A stretch of DNA of 64,000 bases from SVEL01 sp045125245 (lineage in GTDB: Bacteria > Bacillota > Clostridia > Lachnospirales > Lachnospiraceae). The translations under genes and the position numbers were made by a program. Shown in pieces: positions 37,229 through 45,267 of this stretch. The notes under the pieces were generated by a model, which was not told the DNA's origin, did not search any database, and saw only the letters and a list, made by a program, of their open reading frames with translations. Where the stretch lies: contig JBGVNF010000005.1 of assembly GCA_045125245.1 (NCBI GenBank), positions 124,001-188,000 on the forward strand. Direction: 5' to 3'. Numbering within the stretch: the stretch's first letter is position 1; each line of letters begins with the position of its first letter.

Positions 37229-38104
37229 CTATTCTACCATAGGTCTACCACATGTAGGACAAACTCCCTCTTTCAACTTCATATACTCTTCAATTCCACC
37301 AATCTTATTGAGTAACTCAAATGGTGGAATGAGATTAGGTAGTTTAATATGCGATAACCTACAGTTAGGTAATTCGTAGATTGTGACATTAGGTGGTACT
37401 TTCACATGGTCAAGTTTGTTGTAAGAATACATTTGAGTAATATCAAGTATATTCTGCATCTCTCCTGCTAACCGCTCGTACTCTCGCCAATCGTAAGACT
37501 CAATAACTTCCAACGTCTGTTCAATATGCTCTTTCTCTTTATCAAGATTCTTAATACGCTGAGCAAATGTAGGGTGTGTTATCGTCTTATATGAGTCTAA
37601 GAAACTCTGTGCGATGCGGTCTACTGTAATATCCTGAACAATGTCTGCATTCACCTTGCCACTTGTAGTTACAAACGGAATAGCACCAAACGTCGGCGAT
37701 AACTGAAGACAAATATCTCCATCAGCGTAAGTCCTAAATCCGAATTTCTTATTAAGGCTCTCAAGACCTGTCTTGTCATTAAGATTACGTACTATTCGTT
37801 TGCTTTCATCCGTCATATCCGGATTGTAGACAACAAACGATTGTGATACTTCCTCTTTGAGAATATACGCTAATTGAGTACCATCTTTAATAAAAGAAAT
37901 AATACCACAATCAGTACCGTCTTTAATGAGAGAGCGCCTTATATCCTTACTTTTTATATTTCCTGAAGTAACGGCTTCAATCACTTTTGATAGTATTGAT
38001 TTACCGTTAGAGTTATCTCCGGAGAACACCGTAATAGTGTTCTCCTCAATAACAATCTCTGCATTACCAATTGCCTGAATATTTTGCAAATCGATTTTAA
38101 GCAT
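37229..38104 (-). CDS. Rad50/SbcC N-terminal ATPase half ending in a zinc hook (291 aa)
   Basis: N-terminal ABC lobe with P-loop SGDNSNGKSIL (28-38) and a Q-loop region, then a short coiled coil (KNLDKEKEHIEQTLEVIES), and at the very end GVCPTCGRPMVE (280-291), a CxxCG zinc hook of the type that joins two Rad50 molecules. It lacks the signature and Walker B motifs, which are on the 32422-33075 protein. So Rad50 is broken almost exactly at the hook. TAGGAGAAC precedes the ATG, overlapping the SSB-like gene's stop (TAATG). Confidence 0.8.
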   Translation of the reverse strand: MLKIDLQNIQAIGNAEIVIEENTITVFSGDNSNGKSILSKVIEAVTSGNIKSKDIRRSLIKDGTDCGIISFIKDGTQLAYILKEEVSQSFVVYNPDMTDESKRIVRNLNDKTGLESLNKKFGFRTYADGDICLQLSPTFGAIPFVTTSGKVNADIVQDITVDRIAQSFLDSYKTITHPTFAQRIKNLDKEKEHIEQTLEVIESYDWREYERLAGEMQNILDITQMYSYNKLDHVKVPPNVTIYELPNCRLSHIKLPNLIPPFELLNKIGGIEEYMKLKEGVCPTCGRPMVE

Positions 38105-39444
38105 TATACGAGTTCTCCTAAGTCATCGTCATCCATCTCTGCCAAAGGCACGTTTGAACCAACACGGGCACCAATAGCCACACCACTGTTAATCATATCC
38201 TGTGCCTGCTGTGACATAGGACTCATTGCTTCTGCTGCTTTCTGAGCTGCTTCCATAACTCCTGATTCTGCTGTCTGTGCTGTAGGTTCAACTGGTGCTG
38301 CTACATCTTCATCTGCTGTGTTTTCCTGATTAGCAGGTACTTCTTCTGCCTGGCTTTCAACAATTTCTGAGAGCTTTGTCTTAACAGATGCAATGTTATC
38401 AACGATACCCAAGTCAATCATATCCTTAGCTGCCTTCTTTGTAAGGTCGTCTGTAACATCAATGTGTGTAAGGATGATTGTATTCTTTGCAACCCACTTA
38501 AGCAACTTAGAGCGAAGGTCTGCCGCTGTAAATGCACCAGGTCTGTATCCTGTTCTTGCAAGAATGAGATCATTTGCTTTTTCGATATCACGTTCACCGT
38601 TAGCGATTTCTTTAACCTTTGCTTCACCATACTTATCCCATAAATCTTTAAATGCAACAGAAAGACGCATATCACTTGCTACACCATTGTATGTAGCTGA
38701 CTGACCTGCTTCTTTTGCTTTCTGACCTGCATTACCATATTTGAAGGATACTTCAAGGTATCCATCTTCCGGATTGTAGAAACCAGGTGTATCCATAATT
38801 GTGATTAACTGCTGAATAACCTGATTGGATAACTGTTTGTATGCAAGCTGTGCTTTGTCCCACTTAGGAGTGTTTGTAACAGAATCCATAGGTACAATTA
38901 ACATTTCAGCAACCATAAAGTAGTCAAGTCTGCCTACCATCTGGCTAACCTGAGCATATGTTCTCTGTGTGCCTTCTTCTGCATCACGTCCGTGGTATTT
39001 CTCATCAATACGGTCGAGTTTTCTAATAAGCGCCATTTCATCACGCTGTCCATTGTTTGCTAAGGCAAGTTCATCAGCTGCTTTCTTTGCTGCCTCTTTT
39101 TCTGAATTACACTGTGCTTCTAAGATAACACGGGATACCTTAGAGAACTGGTCACAGTTGATTAAGCATTTAGGAATGTTGTTTTCATCCTCATACCAAG
39201 CACGTGCATAAGTCATAAAGGTAGCACCGAATACATCGAAATCTAACTTACGTCCGGCACCGAATCCGATAAGTAAGTCGTTCACTTTTTCATCGTAATC
39301 ATTCATGAACTGGAAAGTCGGAATAAACAAACGATGTGTTACTCCAATCTCTGCTGCTTTTGAGAGCTGCTTGATGTACCCTCTGTTTGATTTCATCTGT
39401 AAACCTGCTCTTGCGCCTCTACCGGCTGTACTAAATGTTGACAT
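38104..39444 (-). CDS. SSB-like protein with acidic tail (446 aa)
   Basis: A folded N-terminal 340 residues, then an Ala/Pro/Gln/Glu-rich linker and an acidic tip ending AEMDDDDLGELV. A flexible linker plus acidic tip is the hallmark of ssDNA-binding proteins (bacterial SSB, T4 gp32, T7 gp2.5), where the tip recruits replication partners. Position at the head of the Rad50/Mre11/clamp block supports this. No OB-fold motif is obvious, and the protein is large for SSB. The gene looks well expressed: strong AGGAGGATTTATTT start, regular codons and higher GC. Its leader carries 17-bp repeats (39461-39511). Confidence 0.6.
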   Translation of the reverse strand: MSTFSTAGRGARAGLQMKSNRGYIKQLSKAAEIGVTHRLFIPTFQFMNDYDEKVNDLLIGFGAGRKLDFDVFGATFMTYARAWYEDENNIPKCLINCDQFSKVSRVILEAQCNSEKEAAKKAADELALANNGQRDEMALIRKLDRIDEKYHGRDAEEGTQRTYAQVSQMVGRLDYFMVAEMLIVPMDSVTNTPKWDKAQLAYKQLSNQVIQQLITIMDTPGFYNPEDGYLEVSFKYGNAGQKAKEAGQSATYNGVASDMRLSVAFKDLWDKYGEAKVKEIANGERDIEKANDLILARTGYRPGAFTAADLRSKLLKWVAKNTIILTHIDVTDDLTKKAAKDMIDLGIVDNIASVKTKLSEIVESQAEEVPANQENTADEDVAAPVEPTAQTAESGVMEAAQKAAEAMSPMSQQAQDMINSGVAIGARVGSNVPLAEMDDDDLGELV

Positions 39445-39460
39445 AAATAAATCCTCCTGA

Positions 39461-39543
39461 TTGTTCGATTTTGTTCGTTGTTCGATTTTGTTTGTTGTTC
39501 GATTGTTTTCAATTATTATTCAGTTTTCGTTTTTGGTTCGATT
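39461..39543. repeat. Iteron-like tandem 17-bp repeats in leader of SSB-like gene
   Basis: Three adjacent 17-nt units, TTGTTCGATTTTGTTCG at 39461, TTGTTCGATTTTGTTTG at 39478 and TTGTTCGATTGTTTTCA at 39495, share a GTTCGATT core; a fourth core lies at 39536. On the minus strand the leader is A-rich and poor in G, thus unstructured. It could be a protein-binding array (iterons) or an mRNA operator bound by the encoded protein. Confidence 0.7.
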
Positions 39544-39569
39544 GTTTCTTTAGCTTTAGTACACCTCCC

Positions 39570-40121
39570 TTAAATAGTGTATTCTATGTATGGAAGAGTT
39601 CTTGCTATAACCTGTGGTTTACTCACTTTAATTGTATTACCAATATCAGTTAATAGCTCTGTTTTTCCATCCATAAAAATGATAGGACTTTCATACAAGT
39701 AATAATCGTATGGTATGAATATAACTTTACCTGCATCTTCTGGATTAAAGTTGAACTTTGCTCTGTCGACCCATACATCACCCAATCTTGTGTTTGACCA
39801 TAATTCCATCATAGGAATTTTCAATGGCGTATAAGTAATGCGGAAATCAGTATTAAAGTCAACAGATAGAACTTCTTTAAACACCTCAATACGTTTATCT
39901 ATAAGTTCCCTATCACTTTTATCTAGTGAACTAATAGATAAAATAAGCTTGTCCAAATTTCTCAAATCTTTAAATAGTATATTTGGATTGCTAGTCCAAA
40001 TAGATAATTCAAGATTCGAGTCGAACGTGCTAGATGCAGTGTTTAGAAATGTACGTAGAAATGAGTTATTCGATAACTCAAGTGCTCCCATAATATCAAC
40101 AGCATTATCTATTGCTTTCAA
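39570..40121 (-). CDS. Hypothetical protein (183 aa)
   Basis: Soluble, helical N-terminal half and beta-rich C-terminal half, no motif recognised. I start it at TTG 40121 because GGAGGT lies 8 nt before it; a TTG at 40145 would contain that ribosome site. It precedes the repeat-bearing leader of the SSB-like gene. Confidence 0.65.
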   Translation of the reverse strand: MKAIDNAVDIMGALELSNNSFLRTFLNTASSTFDSNLELSIWTSNPNILFKDLRNLDKLILSISSLDKSDRELIDKRIEVFKEVLSVDFNTDFRITYTPLKIPMMELWSNTRLGDVWVDRAKFNFNPEDAGKVIFIPYDYYLYESPIIFMDGKTELLTDIGNTIKVSKPQVIARTLPYIEYTI

Positions 40122-40214
40122 ATAACTCACCTCCAACGAATTCAACCACTTTTATTACTTATCAATAATATATGATAATCTGAAAGTATCATCTTCAATT
40201 ATACAATAAATTAT

Positions 40215-40403
40215 TTACTCTTCCTCATTCAAGATGTCCTCATCTAACATCTCTAAATCATCTTCATCATAGAAAGACTCTTTCTTGTGTTCTTTACTCT
40301 TTTCAATGCGATTTGTCTCCATTATACAATACATAGCGTACGCACCGCCTAAAGCTGATAAACACATTAAAGTTAACCCTGTAATTAACTTACTTCTCTT
40401 CAT
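40215..40403 (-). CDS. Small single-pass membrane protein with acidic tail (62 aa)
   Basis: MKRSKLITGLTLMCLSALGG and the following AYAMYCIM form one membrane helix; the tail is highly acidic (DEDDLEMLDEDILNEEE). GAGGAGCATTTAC precedes the ATG, which overlaps the HD-GYP stop by 4 nt. It may anchor or regulate the phosphodiesterase. Family not recognised. Confidence 0.75.
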   Translation of the reverse strand: MKRSKLITGLTLMCLSALGGAYAMYCIMETNRIEKSKEHKKESFYDEDDLEMLDEDILNEEE

Positions 40404-41374
40404 GTAAATGCTCCTCCAATTTTATCTACCGGTATAACATTAGAGCCTAACTCACTTAACAACACATCACAGTGTTTGTATATATTACGAAGTATTGGTT
40501 CCTTATTATCAGAATAACCAATTACTTCATATACTTCGTCAGTGTTTGTAGCAAGTAAATCGCCTAAGAAACATTCCGGAATATTATCTACAAATAAGTT
40601 ATAAATCTCAGGTTTGAATTTATCTTTCTGAGACATTATAACACTCTTTGCTTCACTTCTCATACTCGATGACTTATATATTCTTTTTGAACATAAAGCA
40701 TCATAGATATCACATATGTGAACGAGGTCAACATACCAAGGTATATCCTCATTAGATTTACCATGTGGATAACCTTTACCATCAGCAGACTCATGATGAC
40801 CTATAGCAATCTCAGTAACGATACTGCTATAGTTATGTTCTTTAAGAATTGCATAACCAATTTGCGTATGTAGTTTAACGATATCAAACTCAATATCACT
40901 AAGTCTTCTTGGTGCAAACATAATATCTGTTGGAATACTATCTTTACCAATATCATGAAGTAAAGCTCCTATAATTATGTCTGAACCTTTACCTGCAATA
41001 TTATAAGAACTTCGACTTAATAATAGTGCTACGTAATTTGCAACGTTAATAGAATGGTCTCGCACATGGTCGGATAAATTCTCAACAAGATTCCTCACGT
41101 CTTCACGCTCTAATGCTCTTTGTACATATCTTGTCGATAGTGATTCCAATCTAACATTAATTCTTGTTTCAAGTATATCTTCACAACTCACAGACCTTGA
41201 CTCATAATTATCTGTGCATATTGTGATTCCTCTTATGTTGTTATTTCTAAGTAGTGCAATATTAGCTTTACTTAGAATAGTTCCTTTCTTTAATATTTTA
41301 ATGCCATCGAATGTTTTTGCTGAATAAAACAAAACATCACCTACTTTGGCACTCTTTGTTAAAACGAATTTCAT
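40400..41374 (-). CDS. HD-GYP cyclic-di-GMP phosphodiesterase (324 aa)
   Basis: Hydrolyses cyclic-di-GMP. The HD-GYP signature set is complete: HDIGKDSIP (near 138), a His in KLHTQIG, GHHESADGKGYP (near 190-201, including HHE and GYP) and a D in HICDIYDAL. An N-terminal domain of about 60 residues (VGDVLFYSAKTFDGIKIL) resembles the DUF3391-like cap of such enzymes. ATG 41374 overlaps the previous stop (TAATG). It stands with two PilZ receptor genes at 42702-43990, making a local cyclic-di-GMP module. Confidence 0.92.
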   Translation of the reverse strand: MKFVLTKSAKVGDVLFYSAKTFDGIKILKKGTILSKANIALLRNNNIRGITICTDNYESRSVSCEDILETRINVRLESLSTRYVQRALEREDVRNLVENLSDHVRDHSINVANYVALLLSRSSYNIAGKGSDIIIGALLHDIGKDSIPTDIMFAPRRLSDIEFDIVKLHTQIGYAILKEHNYSSIVTEIAIGHHESADGKGYPHGKSNEDIPWYVDLVHICDIYDALCSKRIYKSSSMRSEAKSVIMSQKDKFKPEIYNLFVDNIPECFLGDLLATNTDEVYEVIGYSDNKEPILRNIYKHCDVLLSELGSNVIPVDKIGGAFT

Positions 41375-41898
41375 TAAGACTCTATGGTGCCTGAACATCT
41401 AGGGCAAACCATACTACCCCCTTTTCGCATCTTTACAACATTATCACACCATTGACACACAACATCAACTTCATCTCCATCCTCATCATTAAAATCTTCT
41501 AGTGTAAGATTACCTTTTACTTCATCTGCACCATTGTTATAATTAACAGGCACTGGTGTTGGTGTAGCAGGTTGTGTTGGTGTTTCTACGGCAACTGTGT
41601 TTAATTTAGGAAGCGGAGCAGTATTTGTAGGTTGATATTCTAATCCTTGTTCAGTAATATCAGAATTTACTGTTGCTTGACCAACAGCTTGTTTTCTCTC
41701 AACGTGCTGTACTTCCTGTTTAGGCTGAGCAACTTCCTCTTTCGGTGACTCAGGCTCATTCTTTCTTGTTTCATCAGTGTATTCTTTTTCGTTCTGATTT
41801 GATTTAGAACCATCAGTTAAAATGTAAAATACTGTTATAGCACCAATAACGAATAAAAGTATTCCTGCGGTACTATTAGCTGTAAACATATCTAACAT
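41374..41898 (-). CDS. Membrane-anchored zinc-ribbon protein (174 aa)
   Basis: One N-terminal membrane helix (AGILLFVIGAITVFYIL), a long Glu/Gln/Pro-rich flexible region, and a C-terminal zinc ribbon with VVCQWCDNV and MVCPRCSGT (two CxxC pairs). AAGGAGGAATT precedes the ATG. It lies directly upstream of the HD-GYP gene. Function unknown; the ribbon could bind a protein or nucleic acid close to the membrane. Confidence 0.8.
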   Translation of the reverse strand: MLDMFTANSTAGILLFVIGAITVFYILTDGSKSNQNEKEYTDETRKNEPESPKEEVAQPKQEVQHVERKQAVGQATVNSDITEQGLEYQPTNTAPLPKLNTVAVETPTQPATPTPVPVNYNNGADEVKGNLTLEDFNDEDGDEVDVVCQWCDNVVKMRKGGSMVCPRCSGTIES

Positions 41899-41907
41899 AA
41901 TTCCTCC

Positions 41908-42213
41908 TTATAGGTGAGATTCAAACCACCGTAAGAATTTTTCATTGTTTGTATCGTAGCCACTAATGCTTGTGATATCTGCATCGAAATCATCTAAGAC
42001 TTTCTGTATCTTAGTTACATATTCTTCCTTAGTAGAACCTGAAATAACAAATGAAGTTTTCTTTGTTAATTGACCACTAATCCAGAGATAGGATTGTACC
42101 TCTCTTACATTTGCTCCCGCAAGTAAGTGATTTGTACATAGAGCCAATGCAATTAAATCACCCTCGGCTGGTTTGTCTCCATAATATGTAATACTTAAAT
42201 TTAAAACTCGCAT
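41908..42213 (-). CDS. Hypothetical protein (101 aa)
   Basis: Small soluble alpha/beta protein (MRVLNLSITYYGDKPAEGD). GGAGGTTTAATATT precedes ATG 42213. Between the PilZ genes and the zinc-ribbon gene. Family not recognised. Confidence 0.65.
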   Translation of the reverse strand: MRVLNLSITYYGDKPAEGDLIALALCTNHLLAGANVREVQSYLWISGQLTKKTSFVISGSTKEEYVTKIQKVLDDFDADITSISGYDTNNEKFLRWFESHL

Positions 42214-42217
42214 AATA

Positions 42218-42697
42218 TTAAACCTCCACATATTTATCTAACTGTATTATCTGTTCTACTGAAACAGCTTCATAAACAGTTAACTCCTTTAAAGTTAAAT
42301 TAGTAGCAAATCTTTCTGCTTGCTCTTTATCGAATGTAAACCATGCTAATGTTATGTCATCAGTAAATCTACTATCTTTGCGTGTACGAGCAATAAATTC
42401 ACTACCTCTACGAATAACGTAAACATCTTCAGATACACCCGTTACATTTAAAGCAAATTGCTCAGGACCAATAGGTACTAATCCTAAGACCCAACCACCT
42501 ATGCATGAACTCTGTATATCATAGCAGTCTGCTAAGTGCCTTTTGAGTTTCTTGTCACAATTTGCAATAGTCATCTCAAAGTAACCGAATCTGTTAAATT
42601 TAGATACCTTCGCTAAATATATCTCATGAGAGTTATCTTCATCAATGAAAACCTCTGATACATTAAACGAGGTTCCATGAATGAAAATAGCCTCCAT
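42218..42697 (-). CDS. Hypothetical protein (159 aa)
   Basis: Soluble, beta-rich, no recognised motif. GAGGTAGAATT precedes the ATG. It follows a PilZ gene by 4 nt and ends near the next start, so it belongs to the cyclic-di-GMP gene group. Confidence 0.7.
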   Translation of the reverse strand: MEAIFIHGTSFNVSEVFIDEDNSHEIYLAKVSKFNRFGYFEMTIANCDKKLKRHLADCYDIQSSCIGGWVLGLVPIGPEQFALNVTGVSEDVYVIRRGSEFIARTRKDSRFTDDITLAWFTFDKEQAERFATNLTLKELTVYEAVSVEQIIQLDKYVEV

Positions 42698-42701
42698 AAT
42701 T

Positions 42702-43349
42702 CTACCTCTTATCTCTTGTTCTTAGAGCTTTACGCTGTAGATTCTGAACAAGTTGACGTATGCTTTCTTCTTTGTCTATCTTAATACCAATAAGTAATTT
42801 ATCGTCAGAATATTCATTATCTATTCTAACAACATTACCTTCGGCTCTATGTACAATTCTTGTAACTGGGTCTGGTATATTTACAGATGCTGTTTCGCCA
42901 ACTACAGGTTTAGTACCTTCCTTCGGTATAGTACAACCAATACCCGTAAAAGAAACATCATGGACGACTCCTGACTGCACACCAGCATGTGATTTAAGTC
43001 TCACGTCACAATCATACCCACAGTCATATCGGAATGCTTCACGATAGTTTATTGGTTCTACTTTTATCGAACTAAGGAGTAACATCCCAACCTTATTTAG
43101 ATTAACTGCTTTTATACTATAGAATCTATAAATTCTACCATCCTCTTTATTATGTACGTCTGCATAATGTAATCCTTCTGAACATCTGATTACTTTGCCT
43201 TCATACGTAAGATAGTTGCATAAAGCAACATTTTTCTCTTCTTTTGAAATAGGTTCTATGATACTTGTTTCAAGACATATACTTCCACTTGGGAATCTGT
43301 AATACATTTGTACAAGTGAACCTACAGTGAATTCATGCAATGCTAACAT
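42702..43349 (-). CDS. PilZ-domain protein, YcgR-like two-domain layout (215 aa)
   Basis: A 95-residue N-terminal beta domain then PilZ: REAFRYDCGY (R...R signature, near 98-107) and HDVSFTGIGCTI (DxSxxG, near 127). This is the layout of YcgR-type cyclic-di-GMP effectors, which modulate motility or envelope machines. It is a tandem paralogue of the next gene upstream (43349-43990); both keep the same second motif, SxTGIGC. The TAATG overlap between them shows coupled expression. GGAGCAGACTA precedes the ATG. Confidence 0.87.
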   Translation of the reverse strand: MLALHEFTVGSLVQMYYRFPSGSICLETSIIEPISKEEKNVALCNYLTYEGKVIRCSEGLHYADVHNKEDGRIYRFYSIKAVNLNKVGMLLLSSIKVEPINYREAFRYDCGYDCDVRLKSHAGVQSGVVHDVSFTGIGCTIPKEGTKPVVGETASVNIPDPVTRIVHRAEGNVVRIDNEYSDDKLLIGIKIDKEESIRQLVQNLQRKALRTRDKR

Positions 43350-43990
43350 TAGTCTGCTCCTTGTCTTCTGTATTGATGCTCAAGATGATGAACAATCCCA
43401 AGCATTAACGTACTAGGATTATTCATATGTACTCCTACAAATGTAACACCCTGACTTATAGGTTTCTTTCTTGCAATAGTTCCAACTACATTTGGCTGCT
43501 CATTATAGTTTGTTATCTGAACAAATATATCATCAAGCTCATTAAGTGCAACATTACCATTATAGACCTGGCAACCAATACCTGTAAGAGATATGTCTTG
43601 TACAATACCATTTAGAGTCCCTTGGTAACAACGAACTCTGAACTTAGCCTCATAGTTACAATCAAATCTAAACGCTGCACGTTTATTTATCGGGTCAACA
43701 CTTTCGTTAGAGAAAATACATAAAGCATCTCCTCTAGCAATATTAACAGCTCTAACGTCCGAGAATTGAAATTCACCACCTGTGTTAGAGTCGTAGATTA
43801 TTATGTGTGATAAACCCATAGAACAGTTAAGGACCTGCCCATTGTGCTTAACAAGTTCACACATAATACCTTGACCATACTTCGGGTCAAGCATACCTTC
43901 TATTGTAGTCTTTTTGATTATGTCATTACCATTAACTTTAAATACAAGTTCAACAACTGAACCTGTACCCATCTCAGTAATGTAACTCAT
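43349..43990 (-). CDS. PilZ-domain protein, YcgR-like paralogue (213 aa)
   Basis: N-terminal beta domain, then KRAAFRFDCNYEAKFRV (R...R, near 100) and QDISLTGIGCQV (DxSxxG, near 135). Tandem duplicate of the 42702-43349 gene, diverged to roughly a third identity by eye. It probably also reads cyclic-di-GMP set by the HD-GYP enzyme nearby. GGAGGTTATAGG precedes the ATG; the gene overlaps the end of the PD-(D/E)XK-like gene. Confidence 0.87.
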   Translation of the reverse strand: MSYITEMGTGSVVELVFKVNGNDIIKKTTIEGMLDPKYGQGIMCELVKHNGQVLNCSMGLSHIIIYDSNTGGEFQFSDVRAVNIARGDALCIFSNESVDPINKRAAFRFDCNYEAKFRVRCYQGTLNGIVQDISLTGIGCQVYNGNVALNELDDIFVQITNYNEQPNVVGTIARKKPISQGVTFVGVHMNNPSTLMLGIVHHLEHQYRRQGAD

Positions 43991-44855
43991 CGTATCCTAT
44001 AACCTCCTTACTAATTTCATGTATAAGGTTAATAGGGATTTTACTTACATGCAATCTCCATACTTTATTCGTTATGGGAGAATAAAGCCCTAAGTACTGT
44101 ATGTTTTTATAGAGTTTATTTTGAGAATTTAAACCCATAACATAGTAAGTCAATATCTGTAATGTGTGATAAGCAGTAGGCTTATCGCCAGTACATTTTA
44201 AGTCAAATAAAGTATTGTTACACACAAAATCCCCTACACCATATTTAATCTTATCAGTATAACCATTCGGGTAAAACCTATAATCAAAGATGATATTATT
44301 GTTATAAGATGCGTCTATTATAGACACTATCCATAATACAGTTCTTTGATAAAGAATCTCAATCTTCCGTATATCACCTTTCGTATAGTATTTAGGTCTT
44401 GATGATTCAATAGTCGTCAATCTACTGATATAACCAAAATCAGTTTCCCAAATATCATACTGATGAATTAAACACAGACATATAATTAACTGATAAATAT
44501 CGTTTGCTTTTAAATAATTATCAAGTCTCTTGATGAGTCTGTGTATATTGAAAATGTCATCCTCTTTAATAATCTGTTTATATAATTCATCATAATCTGA
44601 TTTATATGAAAATGACCTTGCGAAGAATTCAACCCTTTTCTCATAACCGTTTATAGAAGTTTTAAATAGAAGTTCTTTGTCTGTTCTGATTATAAGGTGT
44701 ATTATACTGTCTACAACCTTACCTACAATCACTGGTGGTATGTCTCTACATTTAATAGGTTCACCGCCAATTTCTTCTACCTCAAACATGCTTATAGGTA
44801 GGAAACCGCCTCTTGGCTGTTTAACACCTTTTATAACTTCTGTAACAGAATTCAT
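43974..44855 (-). CDS. PD-(D/E)XK nuclease-like protein (293 aa)
   Basis: Residues about 203-235 read GVGDFVCNNTLFDLKCT then HTLQILTYYVMG: a GxxD-like acidic residue, D-x-K and QxxxY in the spacing of the RecB/Cas4 nuclease family. The N-terminal 200 residues are helical with no motif. No iron-sulphur cysteines as in Cas4. If active it would be an exonuclease or end-processing enzyme. ATAGGAGTAC precedes the ATG. It sits outside the main repair block, next to a DNA-binding protein gene. Confidence 0.65.
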   Translation of the reverse strand: MNSVTEVIKGVKQPRGGFLPISMFEVEEIGGEPIKCRDIPPVIVGKVVDSIIHLIIRTDKELLFKTSINGYEKRVEFFARSFSYKSDYDELYKQIIKEDDIFNIHRLIKRLDNYLKANDIYQLIICLCLIHQYDIWETDFGYISRLTTIESSRPKYYTKGDIRKIEILYQRTVLWIVSIIDASYNNNIIFDYRFYPNGYTDKIKYGVGDFVCNNTLFDLKCTGDKPTAYHTLQILTYYVMGLNSQNKLYKNIQYLGLYSPITNKVWRLHVSKIPINLIHEISKEVIGYDELHY

Positions 44856-44870
44856 AAAGTACTCCTATGG

Positions 44871-45254
44871 TTATTGTGTAAATAATTGATGTTTAAAGAA
44901 AGCTACATCTATAAGTCGTAAACTATGTCCACCTATATTTCTAATTCTACCTTTTAGTAGCCGTTCCTTATTCTCTCTTACATCGTCTGCTGTCTTTATA
45001 CCAGCTCTGCAGAGTGCATTGCTTGTACGTATAACATTACCATTGTTATGCGTCCAACCATAAATAAGTTCACCTGCATCATATAAGGCAGAGTATATTT
45101 CATTCTCTGCATACCATTTTTCGTGTATCTCCAATTTATGTATACTATCCCTGATTGTAGTTACACTTACGTTATACATATCAGCAATCTGTGACAAAGA
45201 TAAGCCATCCCTATGATAGTTACGATATATTGTTGCCCTATTTATTATATTCAT
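44871..45254 (-). CDS. HTH protein with alpha-CTD-like tail (127 aa)
   Basis: A helix-turn-helix near the N-terminus (GLSLSQIADMYNVSVTTIRD) and a C-terminal segment RTSNALCRAGIKTADDV, then GRIRNIGGHSLRLID, with the spacing of the RNA polymerase alpha C-terminal domain (NxLxRAGIxT ... VRNxGxxSL). So it probably binds DNA and may act on transcription. I prefer ATG 45254 because AGGAGAAAC precedes it; ATG 45278 would add eight basic residues. Confidence 0.72.
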   Translation of the reverse strand: MNIINRATIYRNYHRDGLSLSQIADMYNVSVTTIRDSIHKLEIHEKWYAENEIYSALYDAGELIYGWTHNNGNVIRTSNALCRAGIKTADDVRENKERLLKGRIRNIGGHSLRLIDVAFFKHQLFTQ

Positions 45255-45267
45255 TCTTCTGTTTCTC

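Noticed and set aside
39461..39543. CRISPR array
   Set aside because: Units are 17 nt, directly adjacent without spacers, and there are no cas genes.
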